From NCBI GenBank assembly GCA_022841915.1, contig JALHQN010000002.1, positions 1 to 64,000 on the forward strand: a DNA stretch of 64,000 nt. The letters are read 5' to 3'. The position numbers and the translations under genes are program-made. Origin of the DNA: Burkholderiales bacterium (GTDB taxonomy: Bacteria > Pseudomonadota > Gammaproteobacteria > Burkholderiales > WYBJ01). Below, piece by piece: positions 17,041 to 25,560 of this stretch; position 1 is the stretch's first letter, and each line of letters begins with the position of its first letter. The notes under the pieces were generated by a model, which worked only from the letters and a program-made list of their open reading frames with translations, was not told the origin of the DNA and made no database searches.

Positions 17041-18396
17041 CTAACGGCACGCAACTGCTTCGAGCGGGACGCGGAGTTCGCCCGAGAGGAGCCTAGGTAG
17101 CAACAGGTCTCGAATCCGAGCAAGATTGTCGGATTGCGCACTCGAACTTACGGACCATCTTCTGAGTACACCAACGTAGAGTTCAAAACTGCGAAGTAGT
17201 ATGTCAGATGGCAACAAGAGTGGCACGGCACCAAGAATCGCGGTATTCAGATTTGGCATCGTTGCACCCACTGCATGCTGCACGAGCCATCGTCTCGTAG
17301 TAGGTAGGTCTAGGGCTTCTGACAAATAAGCCTGCGAGGGCCAACTCTCACCGAGTCGAACCAGCAAGCACCCGGTTCCGCAAAGCCACCCATGCTCTCG
17401 GTCGCTGATCAACGCGTGACGCTCGACATCTCCTCGCCGACTATAAACAACATCTCCGGGTTCAAGGACGTGACGCGCCAATCGCGAAGCTGTCTCCGCA
17501 GTGACGCGCGCAACTCGTGCAACGGAAACGCGACGGTTCGAAATGTCCTGCGGCATGACGACCGGCACACCTTCAGGAACATAGTCCGCGGCATGCAATT
17601 GACTTCCGAATGGACCCGTTTGAATTACACCACCGCAGCGCTTCGCCTCAGCAGCGAGCGTGCTGTAAGTCCACCCCTCCGGGATCTCACCGAGTTCGGA
17701 GTCGACGAGGCGGTCGGGAAAGAGGGCGAGCAGTTCGGGAGTGAGACCGAGGCGGCGGCAGATGGATTCGGGCGGCTCGCCGCTTACCTTGGCGCGGACG
17801 GGCTCGAAGTCGACAAACCAGGACTGGAAGATCGTACGCGCGATTCCCTCCAGCGTTTCGTTCATGCGGCGGTTCAGTTCGATCTTGTCGTCGAGGGTGC
17901 CGAGGATGTGGGCGATGCGCTTGCGTTCCCCTTTATCGGGCAGAAGGATCGGCAGTTGCGCCACATCCTTCAGATTGAGCGTGGCCTGTACGGTAGTGTT
18001 CAAACGCCCATAAATCATCTCGCGCGCTTCAGGTGCGTTAAGCGCGAGCTTCACCCAATATGCGCCGACACATTCTCGGACAGGCACAACTGCGACAGCT
18101 CTGGCAACATTCCAACCTTTCATCTCAGTAGGTACTACTGCCGCTTCACCGACCGTACCGACAAGCGTTAGGAGCAATTCACCACCGTTCAATCGAGTTC
18201 GCGCATACGTTGCTTCGATCTCCGACGCAACTTTCAAAGGCCGATCGGTCGCAATTCGACCGCCGCGGATGTCAGCGACTCGAACGATGGGCACACCGTC
18301 GGCCAGATGAGCGCCAGGCTGAACTATGCCGTATGAGATCCCGCGCCCCTCAGCAAGAAGCGAGGAGAGCGGCTGAGACTTCCACTCACCCCCCAT
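17041..18396 (-). CDS. hsdS: type I restriction enzyme, DNA specificity subunit
   Basis: This 451-residue HsdS chooses the bipartite recognition sequence for both modification and cutting. It has two target-recognition halves separated by a conserved helix (GTLDDKIELNRRMNETLEG) and closed by a second one near the C-terminus (RIRDLLLPRLLSGELRVP). The ATG at 18396 overlaps the hsdM stop by 11 bases and gives a natural start (MGGEWKSQPLSSLL). Both recognition halves look full-length, and no inverted hsdS copies for phase variation are visible in the window. Confidence 0.92.
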   Translation of the reverse strand: MGGEWKSQPLSSLLAEGRGISYGIVQPGAHLADGVPIVRVADIRGGRIATDRPLKVASEIEATYARTRLNGGELLLTLVGTVGEAAVVPTEMKGWNVARAVAVVPVRECVGAYWVKLALNAPEAREMIYGRLNTTVQATLNLKDVAQLPILLPDKGERKRIAHILGTLDDKIELNRRMNETLEGIARTIFQSWFVDFEPVRAKVSGEPPESICRRLGLTPELLALFPDRLVDSELGEIPEGWTYSTLAAEAKRCGGVIQTGPFGSQLHAADYVPEGVPVVMPQDISNRRVSVARVARVTAETASRLARHVLEPGDVVYSRRGDVERHALISDREHGWLCGTGCLLVRLGESWPSQAYLSEALDLPTTRRWLVQHAVGATMPNLNTAILGAVPLLLPSDILLRSFELYVGVLRRWSVSSSAQSDNLARIRDLLLPRLLSGELRVPLEAVACR

Positions 18397-20020
18397 ATCC
18401 CAACCTCGCCAAATTCTCCCGAATCGCCCTCTCCAGCCGCGCACTCTCCCCGAACTGCTCGGTAAGCTGCTGCGTCAACCGCCCCATCTTCTCCTCGAAC
18501 AGCTCCCCGTCCGCTACCTGTGCCGCCGCGCCCACATACCGCCCCGGCGTCAGCACGTAGTCGTGCTTTCGGATCTCGTCCAGCTTCGCCGCCTTGCAGT
18601 AGCCCGCCTCGTCCGCATAGCCCTCGCCCTGCTTCCACGCATGGAAGGTGCCGGCGATCTTCGCGATGTCGTCGCTGCTGAAGTCGCGCAGCACGCGGTC
18701 TTTCATGTAGCCCAGGTTGCGTGCGTCGATGAAGAGTGTTTCACCCGCGCGGTCGCGAAAGCCGTTGCGCGCCGCCTTGCTGCGGGCGAGCACCCAGATG
18801 CACGCGGGGATCTGCGTGTTGGTGAAGAGCTGGCCGGGCAGCGCCACCATGCACTCGACGAGATCGGCCTCGACGATGGCCTTACGGATCTCGCCCTCGT
18901 TGTTGGTGTTGCTGCTCATCGAGCCGTTGGCGAGCAGCAGCGCCATGCTGCCCTGGGGGGCGAGGTGGTGGATCATGTGCTGCATCCACGCGAAGTTGGC
19001 GTTGTTCGCCGGCGGGATGCCGTACTTCCAGCGCGGGTCGTCGTCCTTCACGCCGGCGTTCCACTCCTTCATATTGAAGGGCGGGTTGGCCATGATGAAG
19101 TCGGCGCGCAGATCCGGGTGCTGGTCGCGGGTGTAGGTGCTGGCGGGCTCCTTGCCGAAGTCGTAGTCCATGCCGCGGATGGCCATGTTCATCGAGGCGA
19201 GCCGCCAGGTGGTCGGGTTCGATTCCTGACCGTAGATCGAAAGCTGCCCCACGCGCCCGCCGTGCTCCTCGACGAACTTCTCGGACTGCACGAAGAAGCC
19301 GCCCGAGCCGCAGCAGGGGTCGTACACGCGGCCTTGGTAGGGCTGCAGCATCTCGACGATGGTGGTGACGATGCTCTTGGGCGTGTAGTACTGCCCGCCC
19401 TTCTTGCCCTCGGCCATGGCGAACTCGCCGAGGAAGTATTCGTAGACGTGACCGAGGATGTCCTTCGCCTTGAGCGTGCCGTGTCGAAAGGGGATTTCGG
19501 CGATGAGGTCGATCAAACCGGGCAGCGCGGTGTCGATCTGCTTGCGGGCGTAGTCCTTGTCGAGCACGCCCTTGAGCTTGACGTTCTCCTTCTCGACCGC
19601 ATCCAGTGCATCGTCGAGCAGCCGGCCGATGCCCTTGAACTCGTAAGTGCTGGTCTTGCCGTTCTTGACTTCGAGCTTGGCGCCCATCGCGACCTTCGCG
19701 TGCGCCTGGATGAAATCCCACCGCGCCAGAGCCGGCACCCAGAAGACGTTCTTCTCGGTGTAGTAGTCACGCGCTTCGAGCTCCTCCGCGATCATTTCAT
19801 CGGCATCGTCGCCGAGGTAGTAGTCGTGATTCGGGTCGCGAAAGGCCGCCTCCAGTTCGGCGCGACGTTCCTTGAAGGCATCCGACACGTATTTGAGGAA
19901 GATCAGGCCGAGCGCGACGTGCTTGTAGACGGCCGCATCGAGCATCGGCAACAGCTTGTTCGCCGCCGTCCAGAGCTTCTTGTCGAGGTCGTTGAGGAAT
20001 TGTTGTTCTTGCGGGTTCAT
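18386..20020 (-). CDS. hsdM: type I restriction enzyme, adenine methyltransferase subunit
   Basis: This 544-residue HsdM methylates adenine at the sites chosen by HsdS, protecting host DNA. The N-terminal helical domain (FLNDLDKKLWTAANKLLP) is followed by the S-adenosylmethionine loop DPCCGSG (234-240) and the catalytic NPPF (312-315). It is the first gene of a five-gene coupled operon with hsdS, the AlbA_2/ATPase gene, hsdR and the zinc-ribbon gene. The promoter should lie in the 335 bp up to the divergent nuclease gene at 20356. The start codon has only a weak ribosome site. Confidence 0.95.
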   Translation of the reverse strand: MNPQEQQFLNDLDKKLWTAANKLLPMLDAAVYKHVALGLIFLKYVSDAFKERRAELEAAFRDPNHDYYLGDDADEMIAEELEARDYYTEKNVFWVPALARWDFIQAHAKVAMGAKLEVKNGKTSTYEFKGIGRLLDDALDAVEKENVKLKGVLDKDYARKQIDTALPGLIDLIAEIPFRHGTLKAKDILGHVYEYFLGEFAMAEGKKGGQYYTPKSIVTTIVEMLQPYQGRVYDPCCGSGGFFVQSEKFVEEHGGRVGQLSIYGQESNPTTWRLASMNMAIRGMDYDFGKEPASTYTRDQHPDLRADFIMANPPFNMKEWNAGVKDDDPRWKYGIPPANNANFAWMQHMIHHLAPQGSMALLLANGSMSSNTNNEGEIRKAIVEADLVECMVALPGQLFTNTQIPACIWVLARSKAARNGFRDRAGETLFIDARNLGYMKDRVLRDFSSDDIAKIAGTFHAWKQGEGYADEAGYCKAAKLDEIRKHDYVLTPGRYVGAAAQVADGELFEEKMGRLTQQLTEQFGESARLERAIRENLARLGYGG

Positions 20021-20355
20021 GACTCGTCTTCGATGGTCGGCCCGTCAGGCGACGAACGCCGCGATTGCCTTGGCCCGATTGCAATGCGCAATGCTGCGCG
20101 CCCCTGAGCCAGGGACAATACCGAGAGCCTAGCTGCGACGCAACAGGCGACTCACCGGATTGCCGAGAGCCCGGTCCTCGAGGGCCCGCTCTCGACAGCC
20201 TCGACCTGTTCCATGAGCCCACGAGACTGAAGTCCGGCCCGACTAGCCTGCAGACTGTTCCTGCGCCGCCGTGATGCCAGCGCCGAAGACGAACAGGAGA
20301 ACACTCGCAAGTAGACTAAGATGTCCTAGCACGATACACCGATGACGCCACTCTG
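20021..20355. other. divergent promoter region between hsdM and the NYN nuclease gene
   Basis: This 335-bp stretch separates divergent genes and must hold both promoters. I find no convincing -35/-10 pair, operator or RNA gene. A four-codon open frame starting with ATG at 20342 ends with a TGA that overlaps the ATG of the nuclease gene at 20356. It could couple that start. Confidence 0.5.
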
Positions 20356-21126
20356 ATGCCGATCACTTATCTCTTGGTGGATTTCGAGAACGTGAAGCCC
20401 ACGGCTGCCGACGTCGCGCAGTTGCGGGGCGAGCATGTCAGGCTTTGGATATTCCGAGGGCCGCACCAAACCAAGTTCGATGCCGACATGGTCGAGGCAT
20501 GGCAGCCTCTCGGCAATCATGTGAGATTCGTTCAGAGCAAGAAGTCGGGCAAGAATGCGCTGGACTTCCACATCGCGTTTTGCCTGGGCATGGTGCATCA
20601 GGAAAACGTCGCCGCGAATCGCCTCGCGCGCTACGTCGTCGTATCGAAGGACGGCGGCTTCGACTCGCTGTTCGAATATGCTCGGAGCGAGCGATGTCAC
20701 GTTGCTAAGGCGGCGACGATACGGGAGGCGCTTGTCGTGGCCGAAGCCATGGACTTCGTTCAATCGGCGACCGAAGTCGCTTCGTCACTCAGGGCCGATG
20801 TGCCAGCCACTCGACATGACCCAGTAGAGACGTCTTCGGAAGCACCTGTTGCGAAGCCCAAAGCACCGGCGAAGAAGTCCGCCAAGAAGACAACCTCCAA
20901 GCGCGGCACGATGAATGCCGGCGATGTTGCGAAGGTAGTCGACTTTCTGCGCAAGCAGTCGAAGAACCGGCCCGCCAAACGGACAACGCTCGAACACCAC
21001 GTCGTGCATATTCTCGGCAATGAAGTGACCGAGCAAGCGGCTCAGGCGGTGGTGGATCGGCTCGTGAAAGACAAGCAGATCATCGTGACTGCCAAAAAAG
21101 TCGAGTACCGGCTTTCGAAAAAGTGA
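20356..21126 (+). CDS. NYN/PIN-domain ribonuclease-like protein with C-terminal winged helix
   Basis: This is a 256-residue protein. The N-terminal NYN/PIN nuclease domain has the first acid in LLVDFENV, a basic-acidic block KSGKNALDFHIAF and the last acid pair in VVSKDGGFDSLF, as expected for a metal-dependent RNase. A Lys/Ala-rich linker at about 165-190 leads to a winged-helix-like segment (GDVAKVVDFLRKQ, then EQAAQAVVDRLVKDKQI). The protein is cytoplasmic. Divergent placement beside the restriction operon suggests it belongs to the same accessory region. Its RNA target is unknown. Confidence 0.8.
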   Translation: MPITYLLVDFENVKPTAADVAQLRGEHVRLWIFRGPHQTKFDADMVEAWQPLGNHVRFVQSKKSGKNALDFHIAFCLGMVHQENVAANRLARYVVVSKDGGFDSLFEYARSERCHVAKAATIREALVVAEAMDFVQSATEVASSLRADVPATRHDPVETSSEAPVAKPKAPAKKSAKKTTSKRGTMNAGDVAKVVDFLRKQSKNRPAKRTTLEHHVVHILGNEVTEQAAQAVVDRLVKDKQIIVTAKKVEYRLSKK

Positions 21127-21429
21127 CCCGGGATCGGGTGATCGCTCCCCTCCGATCGTCAACGCCTCCGCTTGGCCCCGTGCACAACTCGTTGCGAGCC
21201 GCGCACAGGCGGTCGGAACATGTCATCGAGCGCCGGCGCATGAGGCGGGTGCATGGGCTGACCGCCTTGTCCCGCTACGAAAGGCGGGGAAGAGTTCGCC
21301 TGATACGACCCCTCCTCATCACCCAGCAGCAGAGCGATCGTATGCCTCGCTGTGAACCTTCTGTCTTGGTCGCGACAGCAGGCTCGGATCCCGAAGCACT
21401 ACGCTGAAGAGATAGGCGCGGTCGGCCGG
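21127..21429. other. intergenic, no gene seen
   Basis: These 303 bp lie between convergent genes. No coding frame with family features, no RNA gene and no strong terminator hairpin was seen. Confidence 0.5.
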
Positions 21430-22302
21430 CTAGCCGTTCGGGGTTTCGTCTATCGGTCGCGTACCCCGACATTTCGGGTAGTCGGCACAGCCCCAGAAGT
21501 CGCTGCCTGCATTCACACCGCGCTTCGCGGTTCGCCGAATCATGGGCGTGCCGCAGGAGGGGCAGGCGAGGCGCGAAGTGCTCTTTCCGGAGGCTTGCCG
21601 AGGCGTCTGCGTACGCGGTGTATTCCCAGCTGCGGCACCCGTTGCTTTCGAATCGCGGAGGAACGCCTGCAAGAGCGTACCATCCACGAGTTCGATGTTT
21701 CGGCCCGCCACGAAGTCGACTGCTGGCTGCGTGAACTTCCCCGATGTCACGACGTAGCCACCGGTTGCGCCGGAGGCAGCCATGACGCCATACAGTTCGC
21801 GGACCACGTCGACGCCGACGTTGAAGGCACGCCAGTGCTTGCACTGAACGAGAAACTTCTCGCGCCCCTTCTGCAGAACGAGATCCACGCCGCCATCGGC
21901 ACCACCGCCACCCGTCTCGCGCGCCTCAAACCCACGTCGTCGAAACCCTTCCGCAAGTAGCTTCTCGAAATCGCGCCAGTCCATCGCCGCGATCGCCTGC
22001 GTCGCGTCGTTTCCCGTCGCATTGCGCAGCAGTTTGCGGCGCGCAGCTCTGTGGTAAGCCGATGTCGCGGCACCAGCGAGGCACAGCAATGGCAGCAAAT
22101 ACTGACCGACGGCGGCAACGGCGTTCATTACTGCAAAGGCGGCCATTTCACCCACGCGAATATCGGCCGGCACCGGCCGACTCGAAAATGAGTGGAGCAG
22201 AAGGTAGAAACCAATCGCCAACAGCACCCCGCCCCACCAGGGTAGGAAAGCCACGATTTCGGCGATGTCTCTTGCGGTGCTGACCTTGGCACGTCGTGAC
22301 AT
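21430..22302 (-). CDS. membrane-anchored Mrr-type restriction endonuclease with C4 zinc finger
   Basis: This is a 290-residue protein. Two N-terminal hydrophobic segments (WWGGVLLAIGFYLLL; AVGQYLLPLLCLAGAA) precede the Mrr catalytic core. That core has E near DFEKLLAEGFRRRGF, D in GGGADGGVDLVL and QCK in KFLVQCKHW. A topoisomerase-type C4 zinc finger closes the protein (CPSCG, then FWGCADYPKC). Mrr-like enzymes cut modified DNA, but the membrane-bound type is poorly characterised. The gene ends the defence-like region. It stands alone, separated by 82 bp from the kinase operon on the same strand. Confidence 0.85.
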   Translation of the reverse strand: MSRRAKVSTARDIAEIVAFLPWWGGVLLAIGFYLLLHSFSSRPVPADIRVGEMAAFAVMNAVAAVGQYLLPLLCLAGAATSAYHRAARRKLLRNATGNDATQAIAAMDWRDFEKLLAEGFRRRGFEARETGGGGADGGVDLVLQKGREKFLVQCKHWRAFNVGVDVVRELYGVMAASGATGGYVVTSGKFTQPAVDFVAGRNIELVDGTLLQAFLRDSKATGAAAGNTPRTQTPRQASGKSTSRLACPSCGTPMIRRTAKRGVNAGSDFWGCADYPKCRGTRPIDETPNG

Positions 22303-22384
22303 TTGAAGTTGCGCTACGAATGATCTAAGTCGACGTTAACGGCACATGCGCACTGCGGTTGATCGAAGGCGCATGTCGCCGCAT

Positions 22385-23626
22385 TCAGATCCATACGATC
22401 AGCGCGCCCACCACCAACGCGCCGCAAACTGCGCCGAGAAAGAATCTGCGGTCGCGTTTCGACCACGGCGGCGCACGCATGGCCGTGGCAGCATCCTGTT
22501 TGCGTTCCGGGGCGTTGCCGGCATCCAGGATGGCCGCGTCGATGACATCGCGGCTGACGCCGAGATCCGTCGCGAAACTGCCCGGATCGTTGATCGCGCC
22601 GGTTCTGGCGGCGAGTCGCATCGTCGCCGCCAGGGAGTCGAATTCCTTCGCCAGCCCGCGCGCGGGCAACGCGTAGCCGGGCAGGGTCGGGGCGCCGTCG
22701 CCAGTACGCGACCAGGGCAGTGTCTCCGTGAACGGATCGGCCATCCATTCCGACGCCAGCTGCGGCCCGGTGGCCGGCACCGCCGGCGGCACGCTCGACG
22801 GCACACCCTGTTGCAGGCAGGCACGCAAGTCGGCGGCCAGTTCGGCGGTGCTTGCGTAACGCTCGTCCGCCGACTTCGCCAGTGCCTTGGCAATGATGAG
22901 GTCGAGCATCGGCGGCAGCGCGGGATTGAGCGAGCTCGGCGGCGGCGGCATGAAGTTGACGATCTGGAACAGCAGCGAGTTGACGTCCGCGCCGTTGAAG
23001 GGCGTCTGCCCGGTGACCGCTTCGTAGATGATCACGCCCAGCGAGAAAATGTCGGCGCGGCCGTCGAAATGCTTGCCTAGAACCTGTTCCGGCGACAGGT
23101 AGCGCGGCGAGCCGAGCACGACACCGGTCTGGGTGCGCACCTCGACGGTGCGCATGCGGGCGATGCCGAAATCGGTAATCTTCACCCGGCCGTCGCGCAG
23201 GATCATGATGTTCGCCGGCTTGATGTCGCGGTGGACGACGTCGTGTCGGTGGGCGTAGCCAAGGCCGTCGGCGACCTGCGCCGCGATGTCGAGCGCGCGA
23301 TCCGCAGGCAGTTCCTTCCCGATGATCAGGTCGCGCAGCTCGCGGCCTTCGAGGAACTCCATCGCCATGTAGGCGAGATCGCCGCTGCGGCCGATGTCGT
23401 GGATGATGACGATGTTGGGATGGTTGAGGCCGGCGGCGGCGCGGGCCTCGATGGTGAAGCGTTTCTCGTAATGCTCCATCTCGCCCGGATCGAGCGCCAT
23501 GTTGATGGTCTTGATCGCCACCGTGCGCTCGAGCATCGGATCGACCGCGCGGTAGACCACGCCCATCGCGCCGCGGCCGATTTCCGCGGTGACCACGTAA
23601 CGACCGATCTGGGCTGGCTGTTCCAT
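22385..23626 (-). CDS. membrane serine/threonine protein kinase
   Basis: This 413-residue Hanks-type kinase starts at the ATG at 23626. The glycine loop EIGRGAMG (15-22), Lys39, the catalytic HRDIKPANI and DFGIARM are all present, as is APE-like SPEQ in the activation segment. A Pro-rich linker leads to a single C-terminal helix (GAVCGALVVGALIVWI), so the kinase domain faces the cytoplasm with a short or no periplasmic part. It is the last gene of a unit with the lipoprotein and cyclase genes (gaps of 13 and 8 bp). This trio resembles PpkA-like signalling genes near type VI secretion loci, but no secretion structural gene lies in the window. Confidence 0.92.
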   Translation of the reverse strand: MEQPAQIGRYVVTAEIGRGAMGVVYRAVDPMLERTVAIKTINMALDPGEMEHYEKRFTIEARAAAGLNHPNIVIIHDIGRSGDLAYMAMEFLEGRELRDLIIGKELPADRALDIAAQVADGLGYAHRHDVVHRDIKPANIMILRDGRVKITDFGIARMRTVEVRTQTGVVLGSPRYLSPEQVLGKHFDGRADIFSLGVIIYEAVTGQTPFNGADVNSLLFQIVNFMPPPPSSLNPALPPMLDLIIAKALAKSADERYASTAELAADLRACLQQGVPSSVPPAVPATGPQLASEWMADPFTETLPWSRTGDGAPTLPGYALPARGLAKEFDSLAATMRLAARTGAINDPGSFATDLGVSRDVIDAAILDAGNAPERKQDAATAMRAPPWSKRDRRFFLGAVCGALVVGALIVWI

Positions 23627-23639
23627 CGTTCGAAATCGT

Positions 23640-24068
23640 TCAGCGGCCGCCGGCAACGCTGCGATAGACCGGCCCCCAGGTCGGGTGCCCGGCCTCGGCC
23701 CGCGTCAGCGTGAATTTGGGATCCGCGTTCAAAGCATTGTTGAATTCCTGGCGGCATTGCGCGATGCGGTCCGTGACGCAATAGATGAAAGCCAGATACT
23801 TGTAGGCCCGGGCCTGGTCTGATCGCGACGCGAGCCCGGCCGCCAGCGCCGACTGCAATAAACGCTGGGCCTGCGCGTAGTTGCCGTCCTCGTAACGACT
23901 GATGCCGGCCTTGAGCCGCGACTCCGCGCTCGGCGGCGGGCTTTCCTTCGGTTTTTCGCGCGGTGGGTCGAAGTCGAGCGCGTCACTGACGCTCTTGAAG
24001 CCTTTCTGCACGGTTTCGCAGCCGGCAAGCAGCGGCACGAGCAGCAGCAAAACATAGAACAAACGCAT
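23640..24068 (-). CDS. TPR-type outer-membrane lipoprotein (TssQ-like)
   Basis: This is a 142-residue lipoprotein. The signal peptide ends in the lipobox LLAGC with Cys17. A Pro/Lys/Ser linker is followed by tetratricopeptide-like helices (RLKAGISRYEDGNYAQAQRLLQSAL, ARAYKYLAFIYC, CRQEFNNALNADP). The length and pattern are those of the lipoproteins annotated as TssQ near type VI secretion genes; I use that name only as a likeness. It is encoded between the cyclase and kinase genes in one operon, so it may be a sensor or scaffold for the kinase. Confidence 0.75.
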   Translation of the reverse strand: MRLFYVLLLLVPLLAGCETVQKGFKSVSDALDFDPPREKPKESPPPSAESRLKAGISRYEDGNYAQAQRLLQSALAAGLASRSDQARAYKYLAFIYCVTDRIAQCRQEFNNALNADPKFTLTRAEAGHPTWGPVYRSVAGGR

Positions 24069-24076
24069 GGATTTCC

Positions 24077-25144
24077 CTAACGGAACCGGTGCTCGATTCT
24101 AGTGGCTACCCCGGGCTGGACCTCGACCACCTGCAGGTAGGAGGCAAAGCCCGGATTGCGCACTTCGACCTTGTAGATGCCCGGCGTCAACGCGATGTCG
24201 CGCAGCGGAGGCGAGACGCCGTACTTGTTGCCGTTGATGACGATCTCGCCCCAGGGCAGCACCGCCAGGCGCAGCGTGCCGGGGGCGGCCTCCTTCTCCG
24301 CGGCGACGGGCTTTTTCGCCAGGCGCGGCGCGGGCCGGGCGTCGGAACCCGGGGCGGTCGCGGTGTCGGCGGCCAGCGGCTGTGCCGGCAGCGGACGAGG
24401 CATGATCACCGTCGATGCCGCGAGTTCGTCCTGGTTCTTGACCCGCGCATCCGCGCCCTGGATCACGGCCCGGATGCCGATGGCGGCGAGCAGGATCATC
24501 CCGACCGCAAGTCCGGTGGCAAGCGGCGGACGGCGCATCACCTGGGCGCACGCGACATGCGCAGCATGGGTCAGCTTGCCTATCGCCGCAGCGCCAGCCC
24601 CACCCTGGGGCGCGCGTTCCGGCGCAGCAGCATCACCCAGCGCGTAGACCTCGTGTTCGCGCACGTGTTTGTCGGTGCGTGAACCCTCGAAAGCGAACAG
24701 CAGGGCGTAGTCGGGTGACAGCGCCGACACCACATCGTAGTACGAGCGGGACACGAACACCTGGTTGATGCCGGCGAAACTCATGATGCGCTGAGCGACG
24801 TTGATGCCGTCGCCGATGATGTTGGGCTGGCCGTTGATATCGCGTACCAGACGCACCGGACCGAGGTTGATGCCGGTGCGCAGTTGCAGAGAGCCGTCGG
24901 TGCGCAACGCGTCGCGCAGGGTGATCCCGAGGAACAGCGCTTCCTCGGGATCTCCGAGGAAACTGACCGCCGCGCCATCGCCGGTATCGAGGATGATGCG
25001 ATCCTTCACCGGCACGTCATCGAGCGCCTGCGCGAGCAGAGCATTGAGCCGTTCCTTGATCTGCATCTGATCGGCCACCGACCTCTTCGAATACCCGACG
25101 ATGTCGACGAAGACGACGCTGCAGATTAGGGTGCGTTTGCTCAT
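24077..25144 (-). CDS. membrane adenylate/guanylate cyclase-domain protein with PEGA-like C-terminus
   Basis: This is a 355-residue protein. The class III cyclase domain (1-170) has the metal-binding D14 in FVDIVGYSK and D56 in DTGDGAAVSFLGD. One membrane helix lies at about 208-228. A Pro/Ala-rich linker leads to a beta-rich PEGA-like domain at the C-terminus (VINGNKYGVSPPLRDIALTPG), presumably outside the membrane. It may make cAMP or cGMP in response to an envelope signal. Residues fixing purine specificity were not assigned. It is the first gene of the cyclase-lipoprotein-kinase operon. Confidence 0.87.
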   Translation of the reverse strand: MSKRTLICSVVFVDIVGYSKRSVADQMQIKERLNALLAQALDDVPVKDRIILDTGDGAAVSFLGDPEEALFLGITLRDALRTDGSLQLRTGINLGPVRLVRDINGQPNIIGDGINVAQRIMSFAGINQVFVSRSYYDVVSALSPDYALLFAFEGSRTDKHVREHEVYALGDAAAPERAPQGGAGAAAIGKLTHAAHVACAQVMRRPPLATGLAVGMILLAAIGIRAVIQGADARVKNQDELAASTVIMPRPLPAQPLAADTATAPGSDARPAPRLAKKPVAAEKEAAPGTLRLAVLPWGEIVINGNKYGVSPPLRDIALTPGIYKVEVRNPGFASYLQVVEVQPGVATRIEHRFR

Positions 25145-25177
25145 CGCGGATTTTCGGGGGCGGGTTGCGTCGAGCGT

Positions 25178-25560
25178 CTAGTGGGTGCGCATGCCGGACT
25201 GGCCGCCGGAGTCGTGCAACAGGATGGGGAGCCCGGGCACCTCGCCGCTGGCGGCGAGCCCCACGACTTGCGACAGGTCGAATTTCATCTAGCGCGGCGC
25301 GCGCTCGGACTCAGCCTGTCGGCACCTTCGACGTGTTCGGCATTGGCAATGCAGGCGACGCGGAAGTCGGTCTTGGAAAAGTCCTCGGTCAAGATGGTGG
25401 TCGGTTGAGTTGCTGCTTCCACGACGATCTCCTGGTGCTGTGCAAGGCGCGGCAGGGACCATGGCGCCGGGGTACACGGTTCGAGGCTTTCCCGGATGCT
25501 GGCGACGACGGCTTCAATCTGTTCCGGGGCTGACGCGGGTCAACGAATGCTGCTCGTTGC
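25178..25560 (-). pseudogene. metG: methionyl-tRNA synthetase C-terminal domain, decayed fragment
   Basis: The minus strand encodes broken pieces of the tRNA-binding C-terminus of MetRS. From about 25526 one frame reads EQIEAVVASIRESLEP and then DFSKTDFRVACIANAEHVE, matching the domain's entry (DF.KvDLRVa.I..aE.VEGAD). From 25288 to the stop at 25178 a frame reads VVGLAASGEVPGLPILLHD, matching the domain's end. The middle (about 60 residues) is missing, and a frameshift lies near 25530. No catalytic domain is present upstream. It is a relic; a working metG must be elsewhere. Confidence 0.8.

Noticed and set aside
12333-20020. BREX, DISARM or another multi-gene defence system instead of type I restriction
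   Set aside because: hsdM, hsdS and hsdR are all full-length with complete motifs. No PglZ-, BrxL- or DrmA-like gene is present.
25178-25288. 36-residue intact small gene
   Set aside because: It has no ribosome site, and its product matches the end of the MetRS C-terminal domain, so it is part of the metG relic.
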